A stretch of DNA of 43,155 nt from an uncultured Hyphomicrobiales bacterium (GTDB lineage: Bacteria > Pseudomonadota > Alphaproteobacteria > Rhizobiales > Beijerinckiaceae), in contig CAIZGQ010000401.1 of assembly GCA_903932565.1 (NCBI GenBank), positions 1 to 43,155 on the forward strand, given 5' to 3'. Of this stretch, positions 9,739 through 18,142 are shown piece by piece. Made by a program: the position numbers and the translations under genes. The notes beneath the pieces are model-generated. The model had not been told where the DNA came from. It saw only the letters and a program-made list of their open reading frames with translations, and did no database searches. Numbering within the stretch: position 1 is the stretch's first letter; each line of letters opens with the position of its first letter.

Positions 9739-10273
9739 CAGCGCGTTCCATTCGGGCGGCGATGTCGCGGCGATCCTGCTCGATCAGGCGATCAAGCGCA
9801 GCCAGGACTTCCCGCGATACGTGCGTGCGCTTACCGAGCCGATCCGGCAGCGATTTCATTCTGTCAGCGATGAACAGCACCAGGTCGCCAGTGGCGGCGA
9901 TGACCGGCCCTTTGCGCACTAGCTCCCGGCGGCGTTCACCGACCCGGATTGCGGCCAGTTCCTCTTCGAGGATCTGTTTACGATCGGCCGATGAAAGCAT
10001 CGACGGCGCCGTTGCGGCACTGGCGGCATCATCGCCCAGCAGTTCAAAGCCTAGCTGACGGATTTCCGCGTTTCGCGCATCGACCAGCTTGCGCTTTTCG
10101 TCTTCGAGGCCGCGCACAAAGGCGAACGCGTCTTCCAGCTCGATCTCATAGGCGACGCCGTTGCTGCCCCGGGCAATGATGGGGAAGTCTGGACGCTCTG
10201 CCATCAATTTGCGCAGAGTGGGCTCAGACGGCATGCCCGGCATCAAGGCAAGGTCGCCTAGAGAGCCGCGCAT
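9695..10273 (-). CDS. Terminase small subunit (DUF1441/Nu1-like)
   Basis: Immediately upstream of TerL, overlapping; HTH-like N-term; ORF track start 10297. Confidence 0.65.
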   Translation of the reverse strand: MRGSLGDLALMPGMPSEPTLRKLMAERPDFPIIARGSNGVAYEIELEDAFAFVRGLEDEKRKLVDARNAEIRQLGFELLGDDAASAATAPSMLSSADRKQILEEELAAIRVGERRRELVRKGPVIAATGDLVLFIADRMKSLPDRLGKRTHVSREVLAALDRLIEQDRRDIAARMERAVDAFSGDEDTDTAI

Positions 10274-10580
10274 CGTCCGAAACCCAAAGAAAAACAACGC
10301 AGTATGGCGGAATGCCGGACATTCACACGCGTCGCGCTTCGCTTACCCCCATTGCGTTTTGGCCCTGGAAGGACCCATCGGCAGGGGGGGCACACTTGTG
10401 TCACAGCGACATGGTTATCTTCATCCTGTCGAGCAGGGCGGATGCAGTCAGTCATACGCATCGCCGATCGTATATAAAAATAGGCCCAATTTACCCCGGA
10501 GACGAAGGCCCTATATTTTGCCCCGGACTCCGGAATGGGGTTGACACAGTCCACCCGTATAAATCTGCCATTCTGCACCG

Positions 10581-11066
10581 TCAGAACCCCGGATTAAGGT
10601 CTGGTCGATCGAACAGCCGGGTCGCCTCGATCGCACTCAATTGGCGCAGCACACTCTCATACCTCCACCGCAGACCGTCAGTTGTGGTGCCCGACTCGCG
10701 CCCGCCCATCGCCTCCCAAACACGCTCCCAGCGAAACCCGCCCGCACCAGGCCGGGACTTCATGGCCAGCACCACGGCCAGCAGCGATCGCTTGGCAGGT
10801 GCCACTTCCATCATCATGCAATCCGGATTGATGAACACCCGATCGCGCAACCCAACTTCGCGGCGGTTCAATTGCAATCGTGGTCGCGCGTCATTGTCGG
10901 CATAGTCCATGATCCTGTCCCGCACGATGTCAGGCCAGCCATTGCCACCGCGCAGCCATTCATGCTCGCGATCCGGCGAGCGCATCAGATATTCCCACGC
11001 CTCGATCAATGTCTCTTCCATCGCCTCGATCGCCGCATCACGCCTCGCCATATTCCACCCTTTCAA
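10581..11066 (-). CDS. Hypothetical phage protein, possible DUF6362-type HTH protein
   Basis: 161 aa; GGFRWERVWEAMGGRESGTTTDGLRWRYESVL; position before terminase. Confidence 0.45.
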   Translation of the reverse strand: MKGWNMARRDAAIEAMEETLIEAWEYLMRSPDREHEWLRGGNGWPDIVRDRIMDYADNDARPRLQLNRREVGLRDRVFINPDCMMMEVAPAKRSLLAVVLAMKSRPGAGGFRWERVWEAMGGRESGTTTDGLRWRYESVLRQLSAIEATRLFDRPDLNPGF

Positions 11067-11137
11067 AGCACCAAAACCGACCGATTAAGCTCTAAACTGC
11101 CCTGTTTTATCCAATCTCACCGTCGCGCTCCAAAAAT

Positions 11138-11404
11138 GGAGCACTGCCGAAACCACCGCAACACCGACCCTACCAATTGAAAAGACTGACTTTATTATCT
11201 CTTGATAGCTGACTTTGAGAGAAATGGAGCAAATGGAGCATAAAACCGCATACTTTGCCTCGATAACGCTTCACTTTTCCCATGTGGAACGGCGCAGGTT
11301 TTCTGCTCCATTTGCTCCACTCACACAGCAACCCCTTGAAAGGCCTTCACTTTCGCAATGCTCCACGACCATTTTTCGCCAGTTTCCAAACTTCAGGTGG
11401 AGCA
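11138..11404. repeat. Seven TGGAGCA repeats (iteron-like), including a 16-bp inverted repeat TGGAGCAAATGGAGCA / TGCTCCATTTGCTCCA
   Basis: TGGAGCA or its complement at 11138, 11225, 11234, 11304, 11313, 11359, 11398. Confidence 0.75.
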
Positions 11405-11429
11405 CTCCAAACGCACTAACTCCTTGAAA

Positions 11430-13274
11430 TCAGTCAGGCGCAAACGGATCGACATCATCGATAATCGCGTCAGATACGTCGCCAGAACCATCCTCCGGCG
11501 GCCATCGACCGGAGTTGATCGCCTCCACAGTCGCGCCAAACAGCGGCCGCACCTTCACCCACCATTCGCCGTTCGATGTCTTCCGCTCGAACTGCTTGTC
11601 GCGCATGGCGTTGTTGAACCCGCGATTGTGCCAGCCCGCGCCACCACTGGCTTTGCTCCAGGCCTCGTACAGCGCGAACAGCTCGGTAACGCGCACCCGC
11701 ACCACCTTGGCATCGCCACCGACTTCACAGCACTGCGACAGGAACCGCCCCAGCTCATCCGAGTCGTCGCGATAGGCCTGCGTCGCCGCCCGCACCTGTT
11801 CCGGCTCGATCAACTTGTGCTCTTTCCAGTCGCACAGACCGTCCAGCAGCCGGTTCAGGATGCCGCTCGCCTCGTTGTCGCGCATGCGATTGCCCAGGTC
11901 GCTGTCGACCTCTTCTTTGGGAAGCTGCACTGCCCACGGCACCAGCTGCATGCGCCGCCAGATCCCGTCGCTGGCATCCTTGATCTTTGGCCGGTTGTTG
12001 CCGCTGATCGTCATTTTGAAGCTGGGCAGAAACGTGAAAAAGCCCTTGTTCAGATGTCGCGCATCGACAGGATCTTGCCCTGTCACCTGCTTGATCAAAC
12101 CTTCGTTCAGCGTCGAACCCTGCGCAGGTTCGCTTACCCGCAAAAACCGCACACCCGGCAATCGCGCAATGTCAGGCGTGGCCTGGTCGCCACGCTTGCC
12201 AGCGCCGGATTGCAGGAATGATTCGATCGGGATTGACCCGGCATAGTCGCCCGCAATGTGGGCGATCGTTTCGACCCACGTTCCTTTGCCGTTGCGCCCG
12301 CTGCCATAGAAGAACGCCAGCTTTTGCGGCCCTGTATCACCGGTCAGCGACAGACCGCCCCACTGGTGGATAAATCGCCGCATCACTTCATCGGGCTGCA
12401 TCTTGGCGATGAAGTCGTCATATTCCGGGCACTTCGCCGATGGCCGATAGTCCGCGTTGCATACCTTGGTCATCAGATCGGCACGGTCATGCTTGTCGAG
12501 CCGCACTTTCCACCCATTGGTGTGCCACTCGCTCTTGTCCGCCTCGATCTCGGCCGCGGATCTCTTTTCATTGCGCCGGATCAGCCGCAGGGTGCCATTG
12601 CGCACATTGATAGCCATCCGGTCATGGTCGAACGCATCAGGCTTGACCGCGATCATCTCGAAACTTTTGCACAGCGTCGCAATCGCCGCCATGCGCCCGG
12701 CCGCCTCGCTGGTACGCGCCCAGGCCGTCAGCTTTTCCGAAAACATCACCATCTTGTTGCCGGATGAATAGACGTAATCGAGCGCTTCCAGCTTTGCGAA
12801 CCAGTCGGCGCGAATTGAATCATCCAGAAACCCGCGCGGCAGCTTGTCGATCTTGCGCAACGGCAGGCCGTCATCGCCATCTTTCCAGCCACTCGCGCCG
12901 ACAATGCGCGCTTCGTTGCCGATGGCACGGACCGTGGCATAGACCGATTGCATCACCCGCGCTGGCGCCCGGTCTTTTTCTTCGGACAACAACGCCCAGC
13001 GCCTGCCATCCCAGGCAAACCACCCAAATTCGGCACAAAACCGGAAATCGGCACCGAACCGCAAAAGCCAGCGTTCGGCATTGCCAAGGTCAGTCATGGC
13101 GAGCCGTGCGCACCGCGCATCCATTGGCCCATCCATCGCAACGACGATTCGACCGCCCCCCGCACCCCCTGCAAAGCCACTTACAGGTGCAGCGCCATCC
13201 GGAGCATTGCCGTTATTGTCCGCAGGGGGCGCGGGGGTTTGGCCTGTCGCCAATATGTTGCGTTTCCGGGTCAT
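11430..13274 (-). CDS. D5/P4-type primase-helicase (phage/plasmid primase, SF3 helicase)
   Basis: WGGLSLTGDTGPQKLAFFYGSGRNGKGTWVETIAHIAGDY Walker A; start MTRKRN overlaps upstream stop (ATGA). Confidence 0.9.
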   Translation of the reverse strand: MTRKRNILATGQTPAPPADNNGNAPDGAAPVSGFAGGAGGGRIVVAMDGPMDARCARLAMTDLGNAERWLLRFGADFRFCAEFGWFAWDGRRWALLSEEKDRAPARVMQSVYATVRAIGNEARIVGASGWKDGDDGLPLRKIDKLPRGFLDDSIRADWFAKLEALDYVYSSGNKMVMFSEKLTAWARTSEAAGRMAAIATLCKSFEMIAVKPDAFDHDRMAINVRNGTLRLIRRNEKRSAAEIEADKSEWHTNGWKVRLDKHDRADLMTKVCNADYRPSAKCPEYDDFIAKMQPDEVMRRFIHQWGGLSLTGDTGPQKLAFFYGSGRNGKGTWVETIAHIAGDYAGSIPIESFLQSGAGKRGDQATPDIARLPGVRFLRVSEPAQGSTLNEGLIKQVTGQDPVDARHLNKGFFTFLPSFKMTISGNNRPKIKDASDGIWRRMQLVPWAVQLPKEEVDSDLGNRMRDNEASGILNRLLDGLCDWKEHKLIEPEQVRAATQAYRDDSDELGRFLSQCCEVGGDAKVVRVRVTELFALYEAWSKASGGAGWHNRGFNNAMRDKQFERKTSNGEWWVKVRPLFGATVEAINSGRWPPEDGSGDVSDAIIDDVDPFAPD

Positions 13275-13864
13275 CAGGCCGCAATCTGACCTTTGTGCGC
13301 GGCCACGACTGGCAAACCGCCCCACGTCAGGATCTGGCGTAATCGCTCGGCCGCACCATCGTCATCGCATGTCAACGTGACGCCATCGCCCAGCGACCGC
13401 AGCGCGCCGATCGCCTCCCGCGACCAATCGAGCAGGCAAATGCCAGCCCCTGCACCGCGCAGCCATTCGAACGGATTGCCGAACAGCCGCAGCCGCGAAA
13501 CCGTGCCGATCTGCGCCGCATGCAGCCACTCGTCACCCAGCAGCCATCCTTCGCCGTTCAGCAAGTGCCATTCTTCGGGCTCACTCGATCGCACAGCACA
13601 CACATCGATCACCGCACCCTGATCGCGCACGGCCAGCAGCAACGCGATCGTGTCGCCATCCCAGTCAAACATGCCATGATCGCCCAGCGCGATACGCGCC
13701 CGGGCGAGATCGCCGGCGCCAGTCAGCTGCGCCACAAACGGCGCCGGAACACCGATCGACACCAGATGGCGCACGATCGCGAACGGCAGCATCAGCGACC
13801 GATAGCCGAATTCGAGCCCTAGATCGGTCATCACTTCTGGCCATGGCGCGGGAACGTCGTTCAC
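13274..13864 (-). CDS. Toprim-like primase-associated protein
   Basis: 196 aa; GTG start; translationally coupled to the D5 helicase; C-term LTCDDDGAAERLRQILTWGG toprim-like. Confidence 0.5.
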   Translation of the reverse strand: MNDVPAPWPEVMTDLGLEFGYRSLMLPFAIVRHLVSIGVPAPFVAQLTGAGDLARARIALGDHGMFDWDGDTIALLLAVRDQGAVIDVCAVRSSEPEEWHLLNGEGWLLGDEWLHAAQIGTVSRLRLFGNPFEWLRGAGAGICLLDWSREAIGALRSLGDGVTLTCDDDGAAERLRQILTWGGLPVVAAHKGQIAA

Positions 13865-14025
13865 GGTGTTTCGCCCCGATCATCTTCAAGTGGCAAAGCG
13901 ACCTCGCCCGATCGCGCGGCCGGGCCCAGCACACGGTGCAGAAGCTCTGTCACCGCTCGCCGCGCGCCGCGCCGCCCGCGCTTCATCGCCTGGCGACGCC
14001 GGCGCGATTGGTCTTTCCAGCTCAT
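13861..14025 (-). CDS. Small basic protein MSWKDQSRRRRQAMKRGRRGARRAVTELLHRVLGPAARSGEVALPLEDDRGETP
   Basis: 54 aa; start ATG overlaps TGA of the preceding small ORF and stop overlaps GTG of the next (GTGA). Confidence 0.5.
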   Translation of the reverse strand: MSWKDQSRRRRQAMKRGRRGARRAVTELLHRVLGPAARSGEVALPLEDDRGETP

Positions 14026-14141
14026 TGGCCCGACTGCACGCCTAGGATAGCGCGCATCCGATCCATCGTCGCCAGCGCGCGCGGCACATCGGCCCGCGGC
14101 CCCTCGGTCGACAAATCGAGCGCCAGTTCCGCCATCCGCAC
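14022..14141 (-). CDS. Small ORF (V/M)RMAELALDLSTEGPRADVPRALATMDRMRAILGVQSGQ
   Basis: Not in ORF track (under 60 aa); high GC3; TGA overlaps ATG of the 54-aa gene. Confidence 0.4.
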   Translation of the reverse strand: MRMAELALDLSTEGPRADVPRALATMDRMRAILGVQSGQ

Positions 14142-14167
14142 GCAATTCGCGCGCGTCGCGATACACC

Positions 14168-14191
14168 CGCCAGCGCGGTACCGCGCTGGCG
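14168..14191. promoter_or_regulatory. 24-bp perfect palindrome CGCCAGCGCGGTACCGCGCTGGCG
   Basis: Exact self-complementarity read in sequence, 57 bp past the dnaN stop. Confidence 0.8.
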
Positions 14192-14247
14192 CCAATCTCG
14201 GCTTGAACAGACATGAAAACTCCCCTCCAAAACGGGAAAAGCGAACG

Positions 14248-15465
14248 TCAGACCCGAACCGGCATCAGCACATGCACCAGGCGCGGCAGTCCATCGGGCT
14301 GGTCTTTGTCGGCCCCGCTGGCCTCGATCCGCACTGGCGCCTCGCCATCGGTCCACCTGATCACGACATCATCGGTGGCAATCTTGCCCAGCGCGTCGCG
14401 CAGGTATTTGCCGTCGAACCCGATCGCCTGATCGTCACCCTCGCACAGCGCAGGCACTTCTTCGCGCGCATCGCCGAGGTCGGCGTTCACCACGGTCAGG
14501 TCGATCCGGTCTTCGGTGATGTCTAGGCGGATCAACCGCGTGGCCTTGTGCGCCAGCGCCGAAACCCGCGCCACCGCCCCGGCCAGCGCCTCGCGCCCCA
14601 CGGTCAGTTCGCGCTTCGCCGCATGCGGGATCACCCGGTTGTAATCGGGAAAGGTGCCGTCGATCGTCTTGCTGATCAGCTCGATCTCGCCATCATCGGC
14701 CGCCGGCATCGTAAACGACACCAGATTGCCCGCCGCATTGGTCCGCACCACTACGATCGAGTTGGCCGCAACCTTGATCGAATGCGCCAACGCCTTGCCC
14801 AGTTCACCCACCAGGCCACGCGGCACGATCATCGGCGGCCAGGATGCCGCGCCATCGGGCGCATCGATCCGCAACCGGGCCAGTCGATGCCCGTCAGTCG
14901 TCGCCAGATGCAGGTTCAGCCTATCGGGATGCACATAGATCCCGTTCAGATAATATCGCGTTTCCTCGGTCGAAATCGCATGCTCGACGCTGTCGATCGC
15001 ATCACTCAGCACGGCTGCATAAATCTCGAATTCATGCGCCATGTCGCGCAACGTCAGCACCGGCAAATCCGCCGCCGCCAGCGTCGCCAGGCGAAACCGC
15101 GCACGCCCGGCCGAGATCGCCAAGCGTGAGCCCTCAACCGTCAGCGTCACCATGGCATCGCCATCAAATCCGCCCAGGATCGCCAACAACGCCTTGCCCG
15201 GTACCGTCAGCGCAAAAGGCGCGATGGATTTCACCCAGTCGCCGCTATCCGGCCCATTGCGATCGTCGGTCGCACACCGCCGCATCGCCTGCATGTCCAG
15301 ATCGGTGGCAGTCAGATCGATCGCGCCACCGGCCACGGCGATCATCACGTGCGACAACACCGGAATGGTGTCTTTCGTCGCCACTGCGCCGATCACGTCT
15401 TTGACCGCATCCAGCAACCGGATCGCCCGGATGCGCGTCGCAGGTTTCAAATCAGGCTTTGCCAT
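14248..15465 (-). CDS. dnaN: Phage-encoded DNA polymerase III beta subunit (sliding clamp)
   Basis: 405 aa; LTATDLDMQ, ETRYYLNGIYVH, LATTDGHRLAR, DGTFPDYNRVIP, C-term LMPVRV. Confidence 0.88.
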   Translation of the reverse strand: MAKPDLKPATRIRAIRLLDAVKDVIGAVATKDTIPVLSHVMIAVAGGAIDLTATDLDMQAMRRCATDDRNGPDSGDWVKSIAPFALTVPGKALLAILGGFDGDAMVTLTVEGSRLAISAGRARFRLATLAAADLPVLTLRDMAHEFEIYAAVLSDAIDSVEHAISTEETRYYLNGIYVHPDRLNLHLATTDGHRLARLRIDAPDGAASWPPMIVPRGLVGELGKALAHSIKVAANSIVVVRTNAAGNLVSFTMPAADDGEIELISKTIDGTFPDYNRVIPHAAKRELTVGREALAGAVARVSALAHKATRLIRLDITEDRIDLTVVNADLGDAREEVPALCEGDDQAIGFDGKYLRDALGKIATDDVVIRWTDGEAPVRIEASGADKDQPDGLPRLVHVLMPVRV

Positions 15466-15691
15466 TGGTCGCCCCTCCCTTGATCGCCGCAGCCACGGCT
15501 GATGCGCCTTCGTGCAAACCCAGCTCGATCATTTCGATCTGGATCGAGATAGATCGCACGATCTCGATTGCCCGTTCCGCTTCGCCGGGGTTGCGCTCGG
15601 CCACCGTTGCCGCGGCCCTCTGCCGCTGCAGCAGAAACGCCAGCACATCGTTACGCTCCTGCAAGCGCGCGATTTCCATGTGCACAGTCAC
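15452..15691 (-). CDS. Small helical hypothetical protein
   Basis: 79 aa, GTG start overlapping upstream TGA. Confidence 0.5.
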   Translation of the reverse strand: MTVHMEIARLQERNDVLAFLLQRQRAAATVAERNPGEAERAIEIVRSISIQIEMIELGLHEGASAVAAAIKGGATNGKA

Positions 15692-16236
15692 GCCCGAGCC
15701 CCCGATGCTTCGGCAGTCACCCGCCCGGTTTCCAGAATTTTCACGACCCGGCCACCGCGCGTTCCCGCGTTGGGGAGGATCTCCACCCGCCCGACCTTCG
15801 CCAGCTTCTCATAAAGCACGTATCGCGCTGCATCCGCGTCGCGCAGACCGGCCGCCTGGGCCAGCTGCGCATTGCTTGGGCACGGCGCGCCCATATTGGC
15901 CGCGCGCACTAGCGCCAGGAACATCTTCCCCTCGGCCGTCTCGCGCCATTCATCGTTTACCGCGATGCGGCGTGCGCCTTCATCGCCCAGCGCCTGGCGC
16001 CGGCACCGCACCACAAAATACAGCAATTCGCGCGTGGCCTGGTCGCGTCCTTGCACGGGCGAAACCTCGCCCATGGCAATCCAGTCGCGCACAAGCGTCG
16101 GCACTTCGTGCTTTGGATTGAGCGATGGCCCCCGCGCATACAGGTGGCGTTCCCCGGCCCGCGCACCGGCAAACCAGGCTTCCAATTCCGGGCGCGGCAC
16201 ATAAAGCGCGCATTGCACCTGAGCCAATCGTGTCAC
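15688..16236 (-). CDS. Hypothetical with C-terminal winged-helix/HTH-like region
   Basis: 182 aa; SNAQLAQAAGLRDADAARYVLYEKLAKVGRVEI. Confidence 0.5.
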   Translation of the reverse strand: MTRLAQVQCALYVPRPELEAWFAGARAGERHLYARGPSLNPKHEVPTLVRDWIAMGEVSPVQGRDQATRELLYFVVRCRRQALGDEGARRIAVNDEWRETAEGKMFLALVRAANMGAPCPSNAQLAQAAGLRDADAARYVLYEKLAKVGRVEILPNAGTRGGRVVKILETGRVTAEASGARA

Positions 16237-16718
16237 CGCCGAACCCCCTTCACCCCGGATTCCCGGATCGTTGTCAAAGCTTGCCGAAATTGAGAGCTAA
16301 CCCGGTCAAGGCCATCCAACTTACGCAGGATCTGTTCGGCCTCATCAGCATCGATGATCCCGTCGTTGGCGATGTCCTTCGATGTTTCGTTGGCAACTTC
16401 GCCGAGGCGCGACGCCAGCTGCATCACCAACCCGGGCGCGCTGTCCTGTTCAGCCCGGAAATCGATATGGGGAACAAACAAACCGCCCAGTTCACGGGCG
16501 AGCGCTGCTGCGATCGGCGGCAACTCCCCGCGTGACACCGCGATTTCATCGAGTGCAAGCGCACAATCAAGAGACGGAAAAACTGGCCGCGCCAGATTGT
16601 TCCAGTCGCCAACTACCGATCGAGACCGATCAGCCGTCGCGGATGATCCATCGATCCCGCCGCAAACAGAAATGGCAGTGCGGACTGCGCGCTTAATTCG
16701 GCCGAGCGATGGCATCAT
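16233..16718 (-). CDS. CII-like phage regulatory protein (CP76-like); start probably MMPSLGRIKRAV
   Basis: Second gene leftward after Cro; ORF track start 16811. Confidence 0.5.
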   Translation of the reverse strand: MMPSLGRIKRAVRTAISVCGGIDGSSATADRSRSVVGDWNNLARPVFPSLDCALALDEIAVSRGELPPIAAALARELGGLFVPHIDFRAEQDSAPGLVMQLASRLGEVANETSKDIANDGIIDADEAEQILRKLDGLDRVSSQFRQALTTIRESGVKGVRR

Positions 16719-16998
16719 GAGTCCCCCCGGACAAGTTGTTGATATTTCCTGTCGAATTTTCAGCCAAATCGGACGTAACTTCCAAAGGGCGCCCAAATGG
16801 GAACACAACATCCTCAGCGGAAATCACATGCCCAGCGGCACTGACCCTCTCAATCACACCGGGCTGCTTGTGAGCAGGAATACGCCCAGCGGATTTCCAG
16901 CTTTGCACCGTGGATGGCGCTTCACCAATGAGGTCGGCGAAACGCCTGACACCCCCGAGGCGCGAGAAAAGATCGAGCTGACTTGCCATGGTGCGCAC
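16693..16998 (-). CDS. Cro-like HTH protein
   Basis: MASQLDLFSRLGGVRRFADLIGEAPSTVQSWKSAGRIPAHKQPGVIE; divergent from the repressor. Confidence 0.7.
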   Translation of the reverse strand: MRTMASQLDLFSRLGGVRRFADLIGEAPSTVQSWKSAGRIPAHKQPGVIERVSAAGHVISAEDVVFPFGRPLEVTSDLAENSTGNINNLSGGTHDAIARPN

Positions 16999-16999
16999 T

Positions 17000-17054
17000 C
17001 GTACGAATTTGTCGCACGTTTAGCAACGACTAATTCGCACAGATTTTGTGCGAA
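17000..17054. promoter_or_regulatory. CI/Cro operator region: CGTACGAATTTGTCGCAC (17000-17017) and palindrome TTCGCACAGATTTTGTGCGAA (17034-17054)
   Basis: 8-bp perfect inverted repeat with 5-nt spacer, plus related motif in cro-cI divergent region. Confidence 0.75.
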
Positions 17055-17073
17055 CATTTCGCCACACTGGGGC

Positions 17074-17829
17074 ATGGAACACGTAACTTCACGGCTGAAG
17101 GCGCTGCGCGTTCGCGCCAAGCCCAAATTGTCATCACGCGCGCTGGCCGATTTCCTTGAAATGCCGCACTCGACCTATGCAACGTACGAGTCGGCACTCA
17201 AATTCAAAAAGCCGATCCTACCGCTGGATCTCACAAAGCGCCTTGCAGCGATCTTCTCAGAACGCGGCATCCCCGAGCAGGAGACGATGGAACTTGCCGG
17301 GATAACTGGCAAGTTCAGCAGCTTTTCGACCACAGTCGACGCCGAAGATAATAACTGGCTTGAGGTTGAGGGCGCTGTCGCTGCGGGCATCTGGCGAGCC
17401 CAAACAAATTGGCCAGATAGAGAGCGTTACTTAGCGAGATTTGGCCCGTCCCGGTATAAAACCGAAGAGAGGTTCGCGGTAAGAATGGAAGGTCTTTCGA
17501 TGAATCGGACCATCCCACCGGGCTCTGATCTTGAATGCCTCTGGGTGAAGTTTTCCGCGATCCCGCCACGGCCAGGCGACCTTGTTATCGTCGAGCGCCA
17601 CAATCACGATCTGGTAGAGCTGACCTGCAAACGACTCGCTATGGACGGGGAAGACTACATTCTTTTGGCGGAATCCACGGAGCCCGAATTTTCCGATCCG
17701 ATCCATGTCGGCCGCCCTGATAACGGTATGTTCGTTGACGATGAAGTGCGTGTGGTGGGAATCGTCCTGTCTGCGAAACTCAACCTTGCACCAAACAACC
17801 TTGACGATCGGCGATATCATCACAGCTGA
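17074..17829 (+). CDS. CI-like repressor, HTH plus S24/LexA-like autoprotease domain
   Basis: MEHVTSRLKALRVRAKPKLSSRALADFLEMPHSTYATYE; RMEGLSMNRTIPPG (Ser), ELTCKRL (Lys). Confidence 0.85.
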   Translation: MEHVTSRLKALRVRAKPKLSSRALADFLEMPHSTYATYESALKFKKPILPLDLTKRLAAIFSERGIPEQETMELAGITGKFSSFSTTVDAEDNNWLEVEGAVAAGIWRAQTNWPDRERYLARFGPSRYKTEERFAVRMEGLSMNRTIPPGSDLECLWVKFSAIPPRPGDLVIVERHNHDLVELTCKRLAMDGEDYILLAESTEPEFSDPIHVGRPDNGMFVDDEVRVVGIVLSAKLNLAPNNLDDRRYHHS

Positions 17830-17830
17830 C

Positions 17831-17869
17831 TGTGCGAAATTTTCGTTGACACGTACGATTTAGTCGCAC
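17831..17869. promoter_or_regulatory. Second repressor operator region downstream of cI: TGTGCGAA half-site plus CGTACGATTTAGTCGCAC
   Basis: 18-mer at 17852-17869 matches 17000-17017 at 16 of 18 positions; TTGAC -35-like element nearby. Confidence 0.65.
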
Positions 17870-17902
17870 ATTTGTGCTTCCCGTTACCAACGGGAGGCAA
17901 CC

Positions 17903-18142
17903 ATGCTCCACATTCCTGCAGATTTCCCCGCGCCCGGCTCTGACGCATTTCTTGCGCCGACCGGCGAACAGGTGCGCATCCAGCGCCGAAATGACGACGG
18001 CAGCCTGCTGATCAGCCGCTCCAGCACAGTGCCAGGCACTGCCAGCGGCAACATGACTGTCCCTGGTGGCCAGCTTCACGCGAAGCGCATGGACGCAATC
18101 AATGCTGGCCCACATCGCCGGCGGCGGGCGGCGTCACGATGA
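17903..18142 (+). CDS. Small hypothetical protein
   Basis: 79 aa first gene of the rightward operon; ATGA overlap with the next gene. Confidence 0.55.
   Translation: MLHIPADFPAPGSDAFLAPTGEQVRIQRRNDDGSLLISRSSTVPGTASGNMTVPGGQLHAKRMDAINAGPHRRRRAASR

Noticed and set aside
10538-10563. TTGACA...TATAAAT promoter
   Set aside because: TTGACA and TATAAA are only ~11 bp apart, not a standard sigma70 spacing, and it faces away from the flanking minus-strand genes.
11215-11427. 70-aa plus ORF over the iterons
   Set aside because: Protein pattern simply reflects the TGGAGCA/TGCTCCA repeats; non-coding regulatory interpretation preferred.
16354-17073. N-terminal 240 codons of the 491-aa plus ORF
   Set aside because: Antisense to CII/Cro genes and runs through the operator region; repressor start placed at 17074.
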